Below, piece after piece: positions 41,417 to 50,755 of a stretch of 64,000 nucleotides of DNA. Positions within the stretch are counted from its first letter, which is position 1. Each line of letters starts with the position of its first letter. The stretch comes from Nitrosomonas halophila (GTDB lineage Bacteria > Pseudomonadota > Gammaproteobacteria > Burkholderiales > Nitrosomonadaceae): NCBI RefSeq assembly GCF_900107165.1, contig NZ_FNOY01000008.1, positions 16,128 to 80,127 of the forward strand, written 5' to 3'. The notes under the pieces are model-generated. The model had not been told where the DNA came from and searched no databases. It saw only the letters and a program-made list of their open reading frames with translations. Both the position numbers and the translations under genes were made by a program.

Positions 41417-42051
41417 GTTTGCAGCGATATCGATATATTGCAATCGAAGGGCCGATTGGTGCAGGAAAAACCAGCCTGGCCCGCAATCTGGCGGACCGCC
41501 TGAAGGGTGCCTTGGTCCTGGAGCAACCGGAAGCCAACCCGTTTCTGGAAAAATTCTATGCGGACATGCCGCGCCATGCACTGTCCACCCAGCTGTTTTT
41601 TCTCTTTCAGCGAATGCAGCAGCTGCAGGCCATGCGCGAGGAGATGTCCACCCAGCCGGTTGTCAGCGATTTTCTGTTCGAGAAAGATCAATTGTTTGCC
41701 GAGGTTACGCTCAGTGAAGCGGAACATGAACTTTACAAACAGCTGCGGGCGCATGTGCAACCGCATGCCGCCTCGCCAGATCTGGTGATTTATCTGCAGG
41801 CAGCGCCTGAAATTCTGATCAGGCGTATCCGGCAGCGGGGGAGTGTACTGGAGCAATCCCTGTCGGAAAACTATCTGCTGCGCTTGTCGGAGTGTTATAT
41901 GCGGTTCTTTCACGCCTATGATCAGGCACCGGTCATGATCGTGAACAGTGAGCATCTCAATTTTGCTCACAGTGCCGCCGACCTCGACATGCTGCTGGGG
42001 CGTATTGAACGGATGCGCAGTGCGCGCGAATATTTCAATGTCGGAGGATAG
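41413..42051 (+). CDS. Deoxynucleoside kinase
   Basis: Phosphorylates deoxynucleosides for salvage. P-loop IAIEGPIGAGKTSLARNLA at the N-terminus, FFLFQRMQQLQ, DFLFEKDQLFAEVTL (DRS-like region) and PDLVIYLQAAPEILIRRIRQRG with the Arg-rich lid. The start at 41413 (ATGA overlap with folK) is chosen over the longer frame from 41365. 212 residues. Betaproteobacteria often place this gene between folK and panB. Confidence 0.9.
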   Translation: MSLQRYRYIAIEGPIGAGKTSLARNLADRLKGALVLEQPEANPFLEKFYADMPRHALSTQLFFLFQRMQQLQAMREEMSTQPVVSDFLFEKDQLFAEVTLSEAEHELYKQLRAHVQPHAASPDLVIYLQAAPEILIRRIRQRGSVLEQSLSENYLLRLSECYMRFFHAYDQAPVMIVNSEHLNFAHSAADLDMLLGRIERMRSAREYFNVGG

Positions 42052-42058
42052 CCAGTCG

Positions 42059-42868
42059 ATGGAGCGATCTCCTGCGGTGCGTCTCACCCGAGAAACCTTG
42101 TACAAGCTATATCGGAGCAGCCAGAAAATAGCTGCCTTGACCTGCTATGACGCGACTTTTGCGACGCTGCTGGAAAATGCCGGAGTCGATATCCTGTTGG
42201 TGGGCGATTCACTTGGCAACGTCGTGCAGGGCCACACCGATACCTTGTCCGTCACACTGGATGAAATGGCTTACCATACCCGTTGCGTGGCGCGCGGAAC
42301 AAGCAGGGCGTTCATCATGGCGGATATGCCGTTCGGTACCTCACAGATTTCTCCCCAGGAAACGTTCCGGAATGCTGCCCGGCTGATGGCAGCGGGTGCG
42401 CAAATGGTCAAGATTGAAGGTGGCCGGCATATGGTCGATACCGTCGATTTTCTGACTTGTCGCGGTATTCCGGTTTGTGCGCATATCGGCCTGATGCCGC
42501 AGTCCGTGCATCAATTGGGCGGCTACAGGCTGCAGGGGCGCTCGGAGATTGAGGCGGAACGATTGCTGGAAGATGCCGCGCTGTTGCAGCAAGCAGGCGC
42601 AGCCATGCTGGTGATGGAGTTGATCCCCGCCGTGCTGGCCGAGCAGATCACACAGCAGCTTGCCATTCCAACCATCGGCATTGGCGCAGGCGCGGCCTGT
42701 GCCGGACAAGTACTGGTGTTGCACGATATGTTGGGAATTTATCCAGGTACTTCACCGCGTTTCGTCAAAAATTTCATGCTGGGTGCAGAGAGCGTGCAAA
42801 CTGCAGTCAGAAACTATGTCAGTGCAGTCAAATCCGGCCAATTCCCTGCTTCTGAGCATCGCTTCTGA
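42059..42868 (+). CDS. panB: Ketopantoate hydroxymethyltransferase
   Basis: First committed step of pantothenate synthesis. Blocks include IAALTCYDATFATLLENAGV, ILLVGDSLGNVVQGHTDTL, AGAQMVKIEGG and VCAHIGLMPQSVHQLGGYR, plus VLVLHDMLGIYP. The ATG at 42059 has GGAGG at 42043-42047, 11 bases upstream, and gives 269 residues; the longer frame only overlaps the kinase gene. Followed 24 bp later by panC. Confidence 0.95.
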   Translation: MERSPAVRLTRETLYKLYRSSQKIAALTCYDATFATLLENAGVDILLVGDSLGNVVQGHTDTLSVTLDEMAYHTRCVARGTSRAFIMADMPFGTSQISPQETFRNAARLMAAGAQMVKIEGGRHMVDTVDFLTCRGIPVCAHIGLMPQSVHQLGGYRLQGRSEIEAERLLEDAALLQQAGAAMLVMELIPAVLAEQITQQLAIPTIGIGAGAACAGQVLVLHDMLGIYPGTSPRFVKNFMLGAESVQTAVRNYVSAVKSGQFPASEHRF

Positions 42869-42892
42869 CGGTTCTGGGACAAGCCAGCAGCT

Positions 42893-43726
42893 ATGGAAAT
42901 TATCACTGACATCATGTCGTTGCGGGTACGCCTGCAACGAGAATCCTCGATTGCCTTCGTGCCGACCATGGGGAACTTGCACGCGGGCCATTTATCACTG
43001 GTTCAAATTGCGCGCCAACACGCTGCCTGTACGGTCGTCAGCATCTTTGTCAATCGCTTGCAATTCGCACCACATGAGGATTTCGATCGCTATCCCCGTA
43101 CCCAGGAGAATGATTGCCGTTTGCTGAAGGAGAGCGGTGCCGACATTGTATTTCTACCGGACGAAAAAACACTCTACCCGGTTTCCCAGACATTCCAGGT
43201 ATCGCTTCCGGTCATGGCCGATACACTGGAAGGCGCCTGCCGGCCCGGTTTTTTCAGGGGTGTGGCGACAGTGGTACTCAAGTTATTCAATATCGTTCAA
43301 CCGCAAATCGCTGTTTTTGGTCAAAAGGATTTTCAACAGCTGCAAATCATTCGTGGCATGGTCGAACAATTCAATTTGCCGATAGAAATTCTAGCGGGAG
43401 AAACCGTGCGGGCGGACGATGGTCTTGCACTCAGTTCCCGTAATAGTTATCTCGAACCGAAGCAACGTCAGGAGGCCAGCCAGCTGGCTTGGGTCTTGCA
43501 ACAAGTCAAGCAGCGGGTTGAGGCGGGTGAAAACAATTTCGCCCGGCTGGAGCAATGGGCTGCCCAAAGATTGCATGAACGCGGCTGGAAAGTGGATTAC
43601 GTTGCAGTCTGTCATCAGCAGACCCTGTCCCGCGCAACCATCGACGACCGGCAATACGCGATCCTGGGCGCGGCTTGGCTGGGACAGACACGCCTGATCG
43701 ACAACCTTCTGTTTTCACGGCCATAA
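42893..43726 (+). CDS. panC: Pantothenate synthetase
   Basis: Joins pantoate and beta-alanine using [23 protein letters not shown] holds the HxGH motif, [36 protein letters not shown] and the KMSKS-equivalent [12 protein letters not shown] are intact. 277 residues. Ends 50 bp from the convergent phosphorylase gene. Confidence 0.96.
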   Translation: MEIITDIMSLRVRLQRESSIAFVPTMGNLHAGHLSLVQIARQHAACTVVSIFVNRLQFAPHEDFDRYPRTQENDCRLLKESGADIVFLPDEKTLYPVSQTFQVSLPVMADTLEGACRPGFFRGVATVVLKLFNIVQPQIAVFGQKDFQQLQIIRGMVEQFNLPIEILAGETVRADDGLALSSRNSYLEPKQRQEASQLAWVLQQVKQRVEAGENNFARLEQWAAQRLHERGWKVDYVAVCHQQTLSRATIDDRQYAILGAAWLGQTRLIDNLLFSRP

Positions 43727-43776
43727 AGGCGGTTAAAACAGAAGGCTTCTGGGCGCCCTCAACCAGCCGCTATGAT

Positions 43777-44100
43777 TTATAGCCATATCATTTTGCCCAT
43801 TTCCAGAGGATGGGTCAGCAGCGGATGATGAGGATAAATGCGCAAATAATATTCCTGCCTGCCACAGAGCTCCGGCACGTGGCGCAGTTCAAATTGGTGG
43901 GCTTGTGAGTCCAGGGTGCCGGTGCATTCAAACTGGAAATGCTTGAATTGATCAAGCCGGGTTCTTTTATATTGCCGCGAGAGCAGCAGTTCCACCACGA
44001 CATCGTCCGGCTGCAAACCGTTCAGCTTGACGGCAAGCTTGAAGTGTAAAGGCTCGCCAAAGGCGATTCGCCTGCAGGGCGTATCCAGCCGCCGCCCCAT
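43777..44100 (-). pseudogene. Out-of-frame C-terminal part of alpha-glucan phosphorylase
   Basis: About 107 codons in the -1 frame relative to the main phosphorylase frame: RRIAFGEPLHFKLAVKLNG, DVVVELLLSRQYK, RQEYYLRIYPHHPLLTHP and a terminal MGKMIWL. These are the beta-sandwich C-terminal segment expected of DUF3417-type glucan phosphorylases. In the present sequence it is separated from the enzyme by a frameshift near the GC-rich run at 44088-44100. It has no start of its own that makes sense. Either the gene is frameshifted or the base call is wrong. Confidence 0.8.
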
Positions 44101-46319
44101 GCCGCACGCACCTTGGCTTTCCAGGCAGCGATATTCTGGGCAACCGCGAAATTGTCTTGGGTGTAGCGCACGCCCTGTTGACTGGCGGGAATGTAGAATT
44201 TCTGAATGTATTCTTCGACCATGCGCCGGGCGCCATAGCGTGGGAGCAGGGTGGCCATCGAATGTTTGGCCATTTTCACCCATTCGGCAGAAAAACCGGA
44301 TTTGCCATGGTCATAAAAGAGTGGGATGACTTGATCCTGCAGGATCTCATAGAAAGAGCGGCTTTCTTCGGCATCCCGCAATGGGGGTTCCAGCTGTTCC
44401 GATACCGGCTTGACTCCCCAGCCATTCTTTTCATTGAAGCCTTCGCCCCACCAGCCATCCAGGATGCTCAAGTTAAGCGTGCCATTAATACCGGCTTTCA
44501 TGCCTGATGTGCCGCTGGCTTCCAGTGGATAGATCGGATTGTTGAGCCACACATCGACACCTGCGACCAGTCGTCGCGCCAGGCGTAGATCATAACCTTC
44601 CACCATCAGGATACGCCCCTCGAATTCCGGCATGGCGGCGACCTGATTGACGCGCCGGATCATATCCTGACCGGGATGATCGGCTGGATGCGCTTTGCCA
44701 GCAAAAATCAGCAGTACCGGCCGCTCCTGATCAAGCAGGATACTGCGTAACCAATCGAGATTTTCGAACAGCAAGGTGGCACGCTTGTAGGTGGCGAATC
44801 GGCGCGCAAAGCCGAGTGTCAATACATTGGGATTGATGGGATCAGCGAGTTTCAGCAAGCGTTCGAGATGGGCATCGGAACCGTGATTGCGGATATTCTG
44901 TTCGGTCAGGCGCGCACGGATCCCGTAAAACATTTGCGACTTCAAGGTTTGGCGCACACTCCAGAAAATATGATCGGGAATGGTATCGATACGTGACCAG
45001 AATTCGGGTTCGCATAGCTTGTTGCGCCATTCCGGGCCCATGTGACGATCGAACAGATCCGTCCACTCCTGTGCGAGAAAAGTTGGGATATGGACACCAT
45101 TGGTGATATGGTCGACCGGATTTTCTTCCGCCTCGATCTCTGGCCAGAGGTCACGGCAAATTCTGGCTGACACACTGCCATGGATTTTGCTGACGCCATT
45201 GTGCATGCGTGACAGGCGGATGGCCAGCGCTGTCATGTTGAAATCGTGGTCATCGTTGGTATGACCGAGTGCCATGAATGTTTCCCTGGAAATCTTCAAT
45301 TCCTGATAGAAGCTTTCGAAGTAATGATGCATCATCGCTTCCGGAAAATGATCATGGCCTGCCGGTACCGCAGTATGGGTAGTGAATACCGTGTTGACTG
45401 CGACAGCTTCCATGGCACTGGCGAAATCCAGCCCTTGCTGCACGAGCTCGCGGGCACGTGCCAGCATCATGAAAGCGGCATGGCCTTCGTTGCTATGCCA
45501 GATGGTGGGTGTGATCCCGAGCGCCTTCAAGGCGGCGACGCCACCGATCCCGAGAATAATTTCCTGTTCGATGCGCATGGTTTTATCGCCCCCATATAAC
45601 TGATGGGTGATCAGGCGATCATGCTGGGAATTTTCCGGCAGATCCGTATCGAGAAGATAGAGAATGACACGCCCGATTTGTGCTTGCCATATTTTGGCCA
45701 TTACTATCCGGCCAGGAAACTTGACTTGCACTCGCACATCCGAGCCGTCCGCGCGCGATACGGGTGTTACCGGCAGATCCTCGAAATCTGAATCGCAATA
45801 GGCAGCAAGCTGGTTACCCTGACCATCGATCTTCTGGGTGAAATAACCTTGCCGGTAGAGCAGGCCGACTGCCACGAATGGCAGGCATATATCGCTCGCT
45901 GCCTTGCAATGATCGCCAGCCAGAATACCGAGGCCGCCGGAATAGACTGGCAGGCTTTCATGGAAGCCAAATTCGAAGCAAAAATAAGCGACCTGATCAT
46001 GTGCCTCGATACCTTCAACTGTGCTGCAGTGAATGGTTGCCGAATGATAGGAATCATAAGCGGACAAAATGCTGTTGTAAAAGCTGAGAAAGGCCGGATC
46101 TTCCGAGGCAGCCAGCAGCAACGATTCATCGACCCGTCGGAGAAAAGCCTTGGGGTTGTGTCCAACCATTTCCCATAGCCGTGGATCCAGCCGCGAAAAC
46201 AATGCACGGGTAGCGCGATCCCAGCTGTACCAGAGATTGTTGGTCAATTCCTCCAGACGGGACAGCCGTTCGGGTATCTTTGGATTGACGGTGAGCATGA
46301 AGGTTGTTCGTTTAGCCAT
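44022..46319 (-). CDS. Alpha-glucan (glycogen) phosphorylase, frameshifted near the C-terminus
   Basis: Releases glucose-1-phosphate from alpha-1,4-glucans with pyridoxal phosphate. The N-terminal DUF3417 domain has LSRLEELTNNLWYSWDRATR; VAYFCFEFGFHESLPVYSGG and GILAGDHCKAASDICLP follow; THTAVPAGHDHFP, FARRFATYKRATLLF and EASGTSGMKAGINGTLNLS (PLP-phosphate region) are intact. The start at 46319 has AGGAG 9 bases upstream; the open frame beyond it runs through orn out of frame and is not coding. The frame ends at 44022 with an aberrant tail (about 24 residues after AAW) while the expected C-terminal domain continues in the -1 frame to 43777. The catalytic core is complete. Confidence 0.9.
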   Translation of the reverse strand: MAKRTTFMLTVNPKIPERLSRLEELTNNLWYSWDRATRALFSRLDPRLWEMVGHNPKAFLRRVDESLLLAASEDPAFLSFYNSILSAYDSYHSATIHCSTVEGIEAHDQVAYFCFEFGFHESLPVYSGGLGILAGDHCKAASDICLPFVAVGLLYRQGYFTQKIDGQGNQLAAYCDSDFEDLPVTPVSRADGSDVRVQVKFPGRIVMAKIWQAQIGRVILYLLDTDLPENSQHDRLITHQLYGGDKTMRIEQEIILGIGGVAALKALGITPTIWHSNEGHAAFMMLARARELVQQGLDFASAMEAVAVNTVFTTHTAVPAGHDHFPEAMMHHYFESFYQELKISRETFMALGHTNDDHDFNMTALAIRLSRMHNGVSKIHGSVSARICRDLWPEIEAEENPVDHITNGVHIPTFLAQEWTDLFDRHMGPEWRNKLCEPEFWSRIDTIPDHIFWSVRQTLKSQMFYGIRARLTEQNIRNHGSDAHLERLLKLADPINPNVLTLGFARRFATYKRATLLFENLDWLRSILLDQERPVLLIFAGKAHPADHPGQDMIRRVNQVAAMPEFEGRILMVEGYDLRLARRLVAGVDVWLNNPIYPLEASGTSGMKAGINGTLNLSILDGWWGEGFNEKNGWGVKPVSEQLEPPLRDAEESRSFYEILQDQVIPLFYDHGKSGFSAEWVKMAKHSMATLLPRYGARRMVEEYIQKFYIPASQQGVRYTQDNFAVAQNIAAWKAKVRAAWGGGWIRPAGESPLASLYTSSLPSS

Positions 46320-46356
46320 TGAAGCGACTCCTATGATTGATGAAGCGCGTACACAT

Positions 46357-46902
46357 TCAAAGCGCGAACATATGCGTGCGGTAGTATTTGAGTTCTTCCA
46401 GGGAATCGTAAATGTCCGCCAACGCTTCGTGTTTGCCCTGCTTGTTGAAGCCGGCCATGATGTCCGGCTTCCAGCGCTTTGCGAGCTCTTTGAGCGTGCT
46501 GACATCCAGATTGCGGTAATGAAAATAAGCCTCCAATTGCGGCATCGAGCGCGCCAGGAAGCGCCGGTCCTGGCAAATCGAATTGCCGCACATGGGCGAG
46601 ACCCCGGCTGGCACATACTCTTGCAAGAAGGCCAGCATCTGCGCTTCCACCTCGGTTTCCGATAGAGTGGATGCCTTGACCTTGTCAATCAGGCCAGATT
46701 TGGAATGTGTGGATTGATTCCATTTGTCCATACCGTCCAGGACGCTGTCTGGCTGGGAGACGACCAGCACCGGCGCTTCGGCCAGTACATTGAGTTGGCC
46801 ATCCGTGATCACCAGCGCGACTTCGATGATGCGATCGGTATCTGGACTTAATCCGGTCATTTCCATATCTATCCAGATGAGGTTGTTGCTATCTTGTGCC
46901 AT
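46357..46902 (-). CDS. orn: Oligoribonuclease
   Basis: DEDDh 3'-5' exonuclease that degrades di- and short oligoribonucleotides, including pGp[20 protein letters not shown] gives the DxE pair, [13 protein letters not shown] and [13 protein letters not shown] the next Asp region, [20 protein letters not shown] the His/Asp. About 181 residues. The ATG at 46902 is chosen over 46908. Convergent-independent neighbour of the phosphorylase on the same strand, 37 bp apart. Confidence 0.95.
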   Translation of the reverse strand: MAQDSNNLIWIDMEMTGLSPDTDRIIEVALVITDGQLNVLAEAPVLVVSQPDSVLDGMDKWNQSTHSKSGLIDKVKASTLSETEVEAQMLAFLQEYVPAGVSPMCGNSICQDRRFLARSMPQLEAYFHYRNLDVSTLKELAKRWKPDIMAGFNKQGKHEALADIYDSLEELKYYRTHMFAL

Positions 46903-47045
46903 AATCAATAAACATGAATTTTAAAAATTGGATTGTGTCATATTGTTATATACCCGTCATGGTTTGATACTGTATGCCATGGAATACGGTGTTAATGAAA
47001 AAATAATTTCCGATCACTTCTTTCAAATCATCGACTTCCAAGCCT

Positions 47046-48314
47046 ATGCAAACCTTTACTTATATTTTTATCGCCGCTTTGTTACTGACTACCTTGACGC
47101 AGTTGTGGCTGGCGACCAGGCACATGCGCCATGTCATGGCGCATCGGGACCGGGTACCGGACGCTTTCGCAAGCCAGATTGATCTCTCGGCGCACCAGAA
47201 AGCGGCCGACTATACCTGCGCCAAGGTCCGTTTGGGCTATCCCAGTGTGTTGTTGCACGCTGTTCTGCTGCTGGCACTCACTCTGGGTGGCGGGCTGACA
47301 TGGCTGTCCAGTTTCTGGTCCGGCTGGCTCGTTCATCCACTTTGGCATGGCATGGCGCTCATTTTCAGCACCATTGCTTTGCTGAGTCTGGCAGAAATTC
47401 CTTTCAGTTATTACCGTGTTTTCGTGATTGAACAGCAATATGGCTTCAATAAAATGACACCCGGCATGTTCTTCTCGGATTTGCTCAAACAGTATACGCT
47501 CGGACTGTCATTGGGTGTGCCCTTGTTGTTCTGTGTCTTGTGGTTGATGGAGCAGGCGGGGGAAAGCTGGTGGCTTTATACCTGGCTGATCTGGGTGGTT
47601 TTCAATCTGTTTCTGTTGGCGGTGTATCCCAACTGGATCGCACCGTTGTTCAACAAATTTTCTCCCTTGGAAAACGCGTCGCTCAAGGTACGGATAGAAA
47701 CGCTGCTCAAGAAATGCGGCTTTGAATCCAGCGGGTTGTTCGTCATGGACGGTTCGCGCCGCAGCAGCCATGGCAACGCCTATTTTACCGGCTTTGGCAA
47801 AACCAAGCGAATTGTCTTTTTTGATACCTTGCTGAGCCGACTGGAACCTGCGGAGATCGAGGCGGTGCTGGCGCATGAACTCGGACACTTCAAACGGCGT
47901 CATGTCATCAAGCGCATCGTCCTGTCATTTGTGGCCAGCCTGGTTTTTTTGTGGTTGCTGGGTTATCTGATGCAGCAGGCGTGGTTTTATCACGGATTGG
48001 GCGTCGAGGTGGCAACCATACCCTCAACCGCGATGGCTTTATTGCTGTTTTTCCTGGTGATGCCGGTCTTTACCTTTCTGCTGCATCCTCTGACCAGCTT
48101 GTATTCACGCAAGCACGAATTCGAGGCGGATGAATATGCAGCGCAGCAGGCCTCGGCCGCCGACCTGATCCGGGCGCTGGTCAAGCTTTATCAGGATAAT
48201 GCCGCAACGCTTACGCCCGATCCATTGCACTCGGCTTTTTATGATTCGCATCCGCCGGCTGCGATCCGGGTCGCGCAGCTCAAGAAACTGATACCAACCG
48301 GAGCCACAACATGA
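47046..48314 (+). CDS. M48-family metalloprotease (Ste24/CAAX protease-like)
   Basis: Membrane zinc protease of 422 residues. The N-terminal region has about four hydrophobic helices; the zinc motif is AVLAHELGHFKRRHVIKRI (HExxH), with the third ligand in SRKHEFEADEYAA. MDGSRRSSHGNAYFTGFGKTK is also conserved in Ste24-like proteins. Likely a quality-control protease of the inner membrane. Its stop overlaps the phhB start (ATGA). Confidence 0.93.
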   Translation: MQTFTYIFIAALLLTTLTQLWLATRHMRHVMAHRDRVPDAFASQIDLSAHQKAADYTCAKVRLGYPSVLLHAVLLLALTLGGGLTWLSSFWSGWLVHPLWHGMALIFSTIALLSLAEIPFSYYRVFVIEQQYGFNKMTPGMFFSDLLKQYTLGLSLGVPLLFCVLWLMEQAGESWWLYTWLIWVVFNLFLLAVYPNWIAPLFNKFSPLENASLKVRIETLLKKCGFESSGLFVMDGSRRSSHGNAYFTGFGKTKRIVFFDTLLSRLEPAEIEAVLAHELGHFKRRHVIKRIVLSFVASLVFLWLLGYLMQQAWFYHGLGVEVATIPSTAMALLLFFLVMPVFTFLLHPLTSLYSRKHEFEADEYAAQQASAADLIRALVKLYQDNAATLTPDPLHSAFYDSHPPAAIRVAQLKKLIPTGATT

Positions 48315-48649
48315 CACAAATTTGCGATTTGACCCACCGGAAATGCAAGCCCTGCGAAGGTGGCGTGCCTCCATTGACTGCAGAAGCGGCAGCAGAGTTG
48401 TTGCAGCAATTGTCGGGCTGGCAGTTGACTGATCATAAAATCAGCAAGGTGTTTTCATTCAAGAATTACTATCAAACCATGGCGTTCGTGAATGCGGTTG
48501 CCTGGATTTCACATCGTGAAGACCATCATCCCGATATGACTGTTGGTTATAACCAGTGCCAGGTGGAATACATGACGCATGCCGTCAACGGGTTGTCGGA
48601 AAACGATTTCATTTGTGCGGCGAAAGTGGATATGTTGTTCAAGATTTGA
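48311..48649 (+). CDS. phhB: Pterin-4a-carbinolamine dehydratase
   Basis: 112 residues. CKPCEGGVPPLTAEAAAELL, WQLTDHKISKVFSFKNYYQT and the active-site ISHREDHHPDMTVGYNQCQV identify the family; it recycles pterin cofactor. No phenylalanine hydroxylase gene is present in the window, so a different role such as folate/molybdopterin-related pterin handling is possible. Coupled to the protease gene upstream and overlapping the rsgA start. Confidence 0.93.
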   Translation: MTQICDLTHRKCKPCEGGVPPLTAEAAAELLQQLSGWQLTDHKISKVFSFKNYYQTMAFVNAVAWISHREDHHPDMTVGYNQCQVEYMTHAVNGLSENDFICAAKVDMLFKI

Positions 48650-49563
48650 GCACCCAGCGCGCCGGCCGGCAGGGCGATGCTCCAGATCGCCTGGTTGGTC
48701 AGATCACGGCTGCCTATGGGCGCCGCTACGATGTTGAAACTTCCGCTGGCGTTGTTTATTCATGCGTGATGCGTGGCAAGAAAACAGGCGTCGCATGTGG
48801 GGACCAGGTCGAGTTCCTCCACACGGCAGCCGATCAGGGGGTCATCGAAACCATTCTGCCGCGCACCAGCCTTTTTTATCGCAGCGATGCTTTCCGCGAG
48901 AAGCTGATTGCAGCCAATGTCACACAGCTGGTGTTCGTCATCGCTGCTATTCCAAGCTTCGACCTGGAGCTGCTCGACCGCTGCCTGATGGCGGCCGAGA
49001 GTCAGGACATTCAGCCACTCATTCTACTGAACAAGGCCGATTTGATTGAACCGAGCCAGGCGGCCAGACAAGCATTGGGGGTGTATCAGGCATTGGGTTA
49101 TCCCCTGCTTGAAATCAGTGCCAGAATCACAATCGAACCGCTGATTCCGTATTTATCAGGCCATACCAGTCTGTTCGCCGGGCAGTCCGGCATGGGCAAG
49201 TCTACCCTACTGAATGCGCTGATACCCGAGGCGCGGCAGATGACCGCGGAAATTTCGGATGCGCTCGACAGTGGCCGGCATACCACAACTCATGCTCGCT
49301 TGTTCAGACTGGATGCTGACAGCTATATTATCGATTCACCCGGCTTTCAGGAATTCGGCCTGCATCAGTTGAACGAACAATCCCTGGCATGGGGATTTGT
49401 TGAATTTCGCTCCTACCTGGGGCAATGCCGATTTCGCAACTGCCGTCATCTTGCGGAGCCGGGTTGCGCCGTATTGGAGGCAGTCCAGGCAGGCGCCATC
49501 CACAGCAGACGCATGGCTTGTTACCATAAATTGCTATTGCTGCGCGGCAGCATCAAACGATAG
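48646..49563 (+). CDS. rsgA: Ribosome small subunit GTPase A
   Basis: Circularly permuted GTPase that helps mature the 30S subunit. N-terminal OB fold (GQITAAYGRRYDVET, GVACGDQVEF), then permuted motifs: G4 ILLNKADLI, G1 FAGQSGMGKSTLLNALI, G3 YIIDSPGFQEF, and a zinc-binding C-terminus with CRFRNCRHLAEPGCAV. The only reasonable start is a TTG at 48646 that overlaps the phhB stop; no in-frame ATG or GTG lies between it and the OB fold. About 305 residues. Confidence 0.92.
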   Translation: MSTQRAGRQGDAPDRLVGQITAAYGRRYDVETSAGVVYSCVMRGKKTGVACGDQVEFLHTAADQGVIETILPRTSLFYRSDAFREKLIAANVTQLVFVIAAIPSFDLELLDRCLMAAESQDIQPLILLNKADLIEPSQAARQALGVYQALGYPLLEISARITIEPLIPYLSGHTSLFAGQSGMGKSTLLNALIPEARQMTAEISDALDSGRHTTTHARLFRLDADSYIIDSPGFQEFGLHQLNEQSLAWGFVEFRSYLGQCRFRNCRHLAEPGCAVLEAVQAGAIHSRRMACYHKLLLLRGSIKR

Positions 49564-49744
49564 GTGATGAAAAATGGCGGGAAGGTGAGAATGCGAAGGC
49601 GGCACGCCCGGAAGCATGCCGCTTACTTGTTCAAATATATGCCTCTAGACAATTTCAACGGGCGTTATGCACCGAACTGAAAAAGGTACAGGCATATTCA
49701 AGCAAGGATACCGCTAGCCGATATCAGAGCCTGATCATCCTGGC
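49564..49744. other. Spacer after rsgA
   Basis: 181 bases between the rsgA stop and MITE copy C. I see no gene, clear terminator or regulatory motif. Confidence 0.4.
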
Positions 49745-49912
49745 CTAGGAGGCTGTCCGAGAATAGACTGATCTACCGCGGACGAACCTGCCAGGCTGGA
49801 TTTTACGATCCTTTTCGTTGAATAGAACAACTAACCGCTTCAAATGATCTAAAAATCCCGTTCAGCCAGCTTCGCCCTCGCTACGATTGCTATTCTCGGA
49901 CAGCACTCCTAG
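49745..49912 (+). mobile_element. MITE copy C, next to the FKBP gene stop codon
   Basis: Third family member, plus orientation as copy B. Left end CTAGGAGGCTGTCCGAGAAT; the right end has a one-base insertion (GACAGCACTCCTAG), and the short motif TCTCCTAG follows, giving a second CTAG at 49917-49920 that holds the TAG stop of the minus-strand FKBP gene. Internal palindrome is degraded (TTTTACGATC against GATCTAAAAA). Confidence 0.88.
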
Positions 49913-49916
49913 TCTC

Positions 49917-50378
49917 CTAGTGCAGGCTGATCAGCTCGACATCGAATACCAGGGTCGCATTGGGCGGAATCACTCCTCCAGCACCCTGGGCGCCATAGGC
50001 CATGGCAGGCGGAATGATCAAGGTGCGCTTGCCACCGACTTTCATCCCTTGCACACCCTGATCCCATCCCTTGATGACGCGGCCGGAACCCAGCAGGAAT
50101 GAAAAATGATTGCCCCGGTCATGCGAGCTGTCAAATTTCTTGCCTCTCTTGTCTTCAGCCGCAGCGTCATACAGCCAGCCGGTATAGTGGACATTGACGG
50201 TTTTGCCTACAACCGCTTCCTCACCGGTTCCAACCTCGACATCGATTTTTTCCAGCGCCATGATATCGGCGTTCGCGTGGGGCGAAGCCATGTGTTCTTT
50301 GTAAGCGTGTGTGTTCATGGATAGCAAGCATCCTCCCAGTAATATAAAGCCAAGTAAAAAAATATTTGATTTGATCAT
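49917..50378 (-). CDS. FKBP-type peptidyl-prolyl isomerase, predicted lipoprotein
   Basis: 153 residues. The N-terminal signal FLLGFILLGGC ends in a lipobox-like LGGC, so it is probably lipid-anchored in the envelope. The FKBP domain has VGKTVNVHYTGWLYD, KKFDSSHDRGNHFSFLLGSG, VIKGWDQGVQGMKVGGKR and IPPAMAYGAQGAGG, covering the active-site aromatic residues. Stop codon TAG lies in the CTAG at the edge of MITE copy C. Confidence 0.92.
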   Translation of the reverse strand: MIKSNIFLLGFILLGGCLLSMNTHAYKEHMASPHANADIMALEKIDVEVGTGEEAVVGKTVNVHYTGWLYDAAAEDKRGKKFDSSHDRGNHFSFLLGSGRVIKGWDQGVQGMKVGGKRTLIIPPAMAYGAQGAGGVIPPNATLVFDVELISLH

Positions 50379-50643
50379 AATTTTCTCGCTAAAAATAAAA
50401 ATATTGATTGAATCCGTTCAATCGTTTGTACAGTAAACGGCGCACCTGCCTCACCAACCAGCCCACGGGCGCGGCTGGCATGGTCGTAGCCATCCTCCCT
50501 CGCATGCTTCGTCGGGCTGCCTGCCGTGACTAAGATACCATTTTATAGCGCGATCACGATACCGATCGTGGCCAGTGCCTCACCGCTCATGTCGCAGCAA
50601 ATGGCTGAACCTGGAGCGGCCTGTCATGCAAGCTTCAATCATT

Positions 50644-50699
50644 CTGTCATATTTCTGCAGCAAACCTGTCATGCATCTGAAATATTGGCTGCTTAGAAT
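50644..50699 (+). promoter_or_regulatory. Tandem Pho boxes and -10 element upstream of the DUF3450-TonB cluster
   Basis: Four heptads spaced by exactly four bases: CTGTCAT (50644), CTGCAGC (50655), CTGTCAT (50666), CTGAAAT (50677). This is the 11-base periodicity of PhoB sites. Ten bases after the last heptad is TAGAAT (50694-50699), the position of the -10 in PhoB-activated promoters. A further CTGTCAT is at 50621. Sequence pattern is direct; regulation by PhoB is inferred. Confidence 0.8.
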
Positions 50700-50755
50700 G
50701 GCGCTTCAACGCAATGAATCACTGGGAAGACCAGGATGAATGACAAGGACAGTCA

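Noticed and set aside
41188..42105. 305-codon minus-strand frame
   Set aside because: Antisense to folK and the deoxynucleoside kinase gene; no domain.
46320..46688. N-terminal extension of the phosphorylase frame
   Set aside because: Runs out of frame through orn; the ATG at 46319 has a good AGGAG site.
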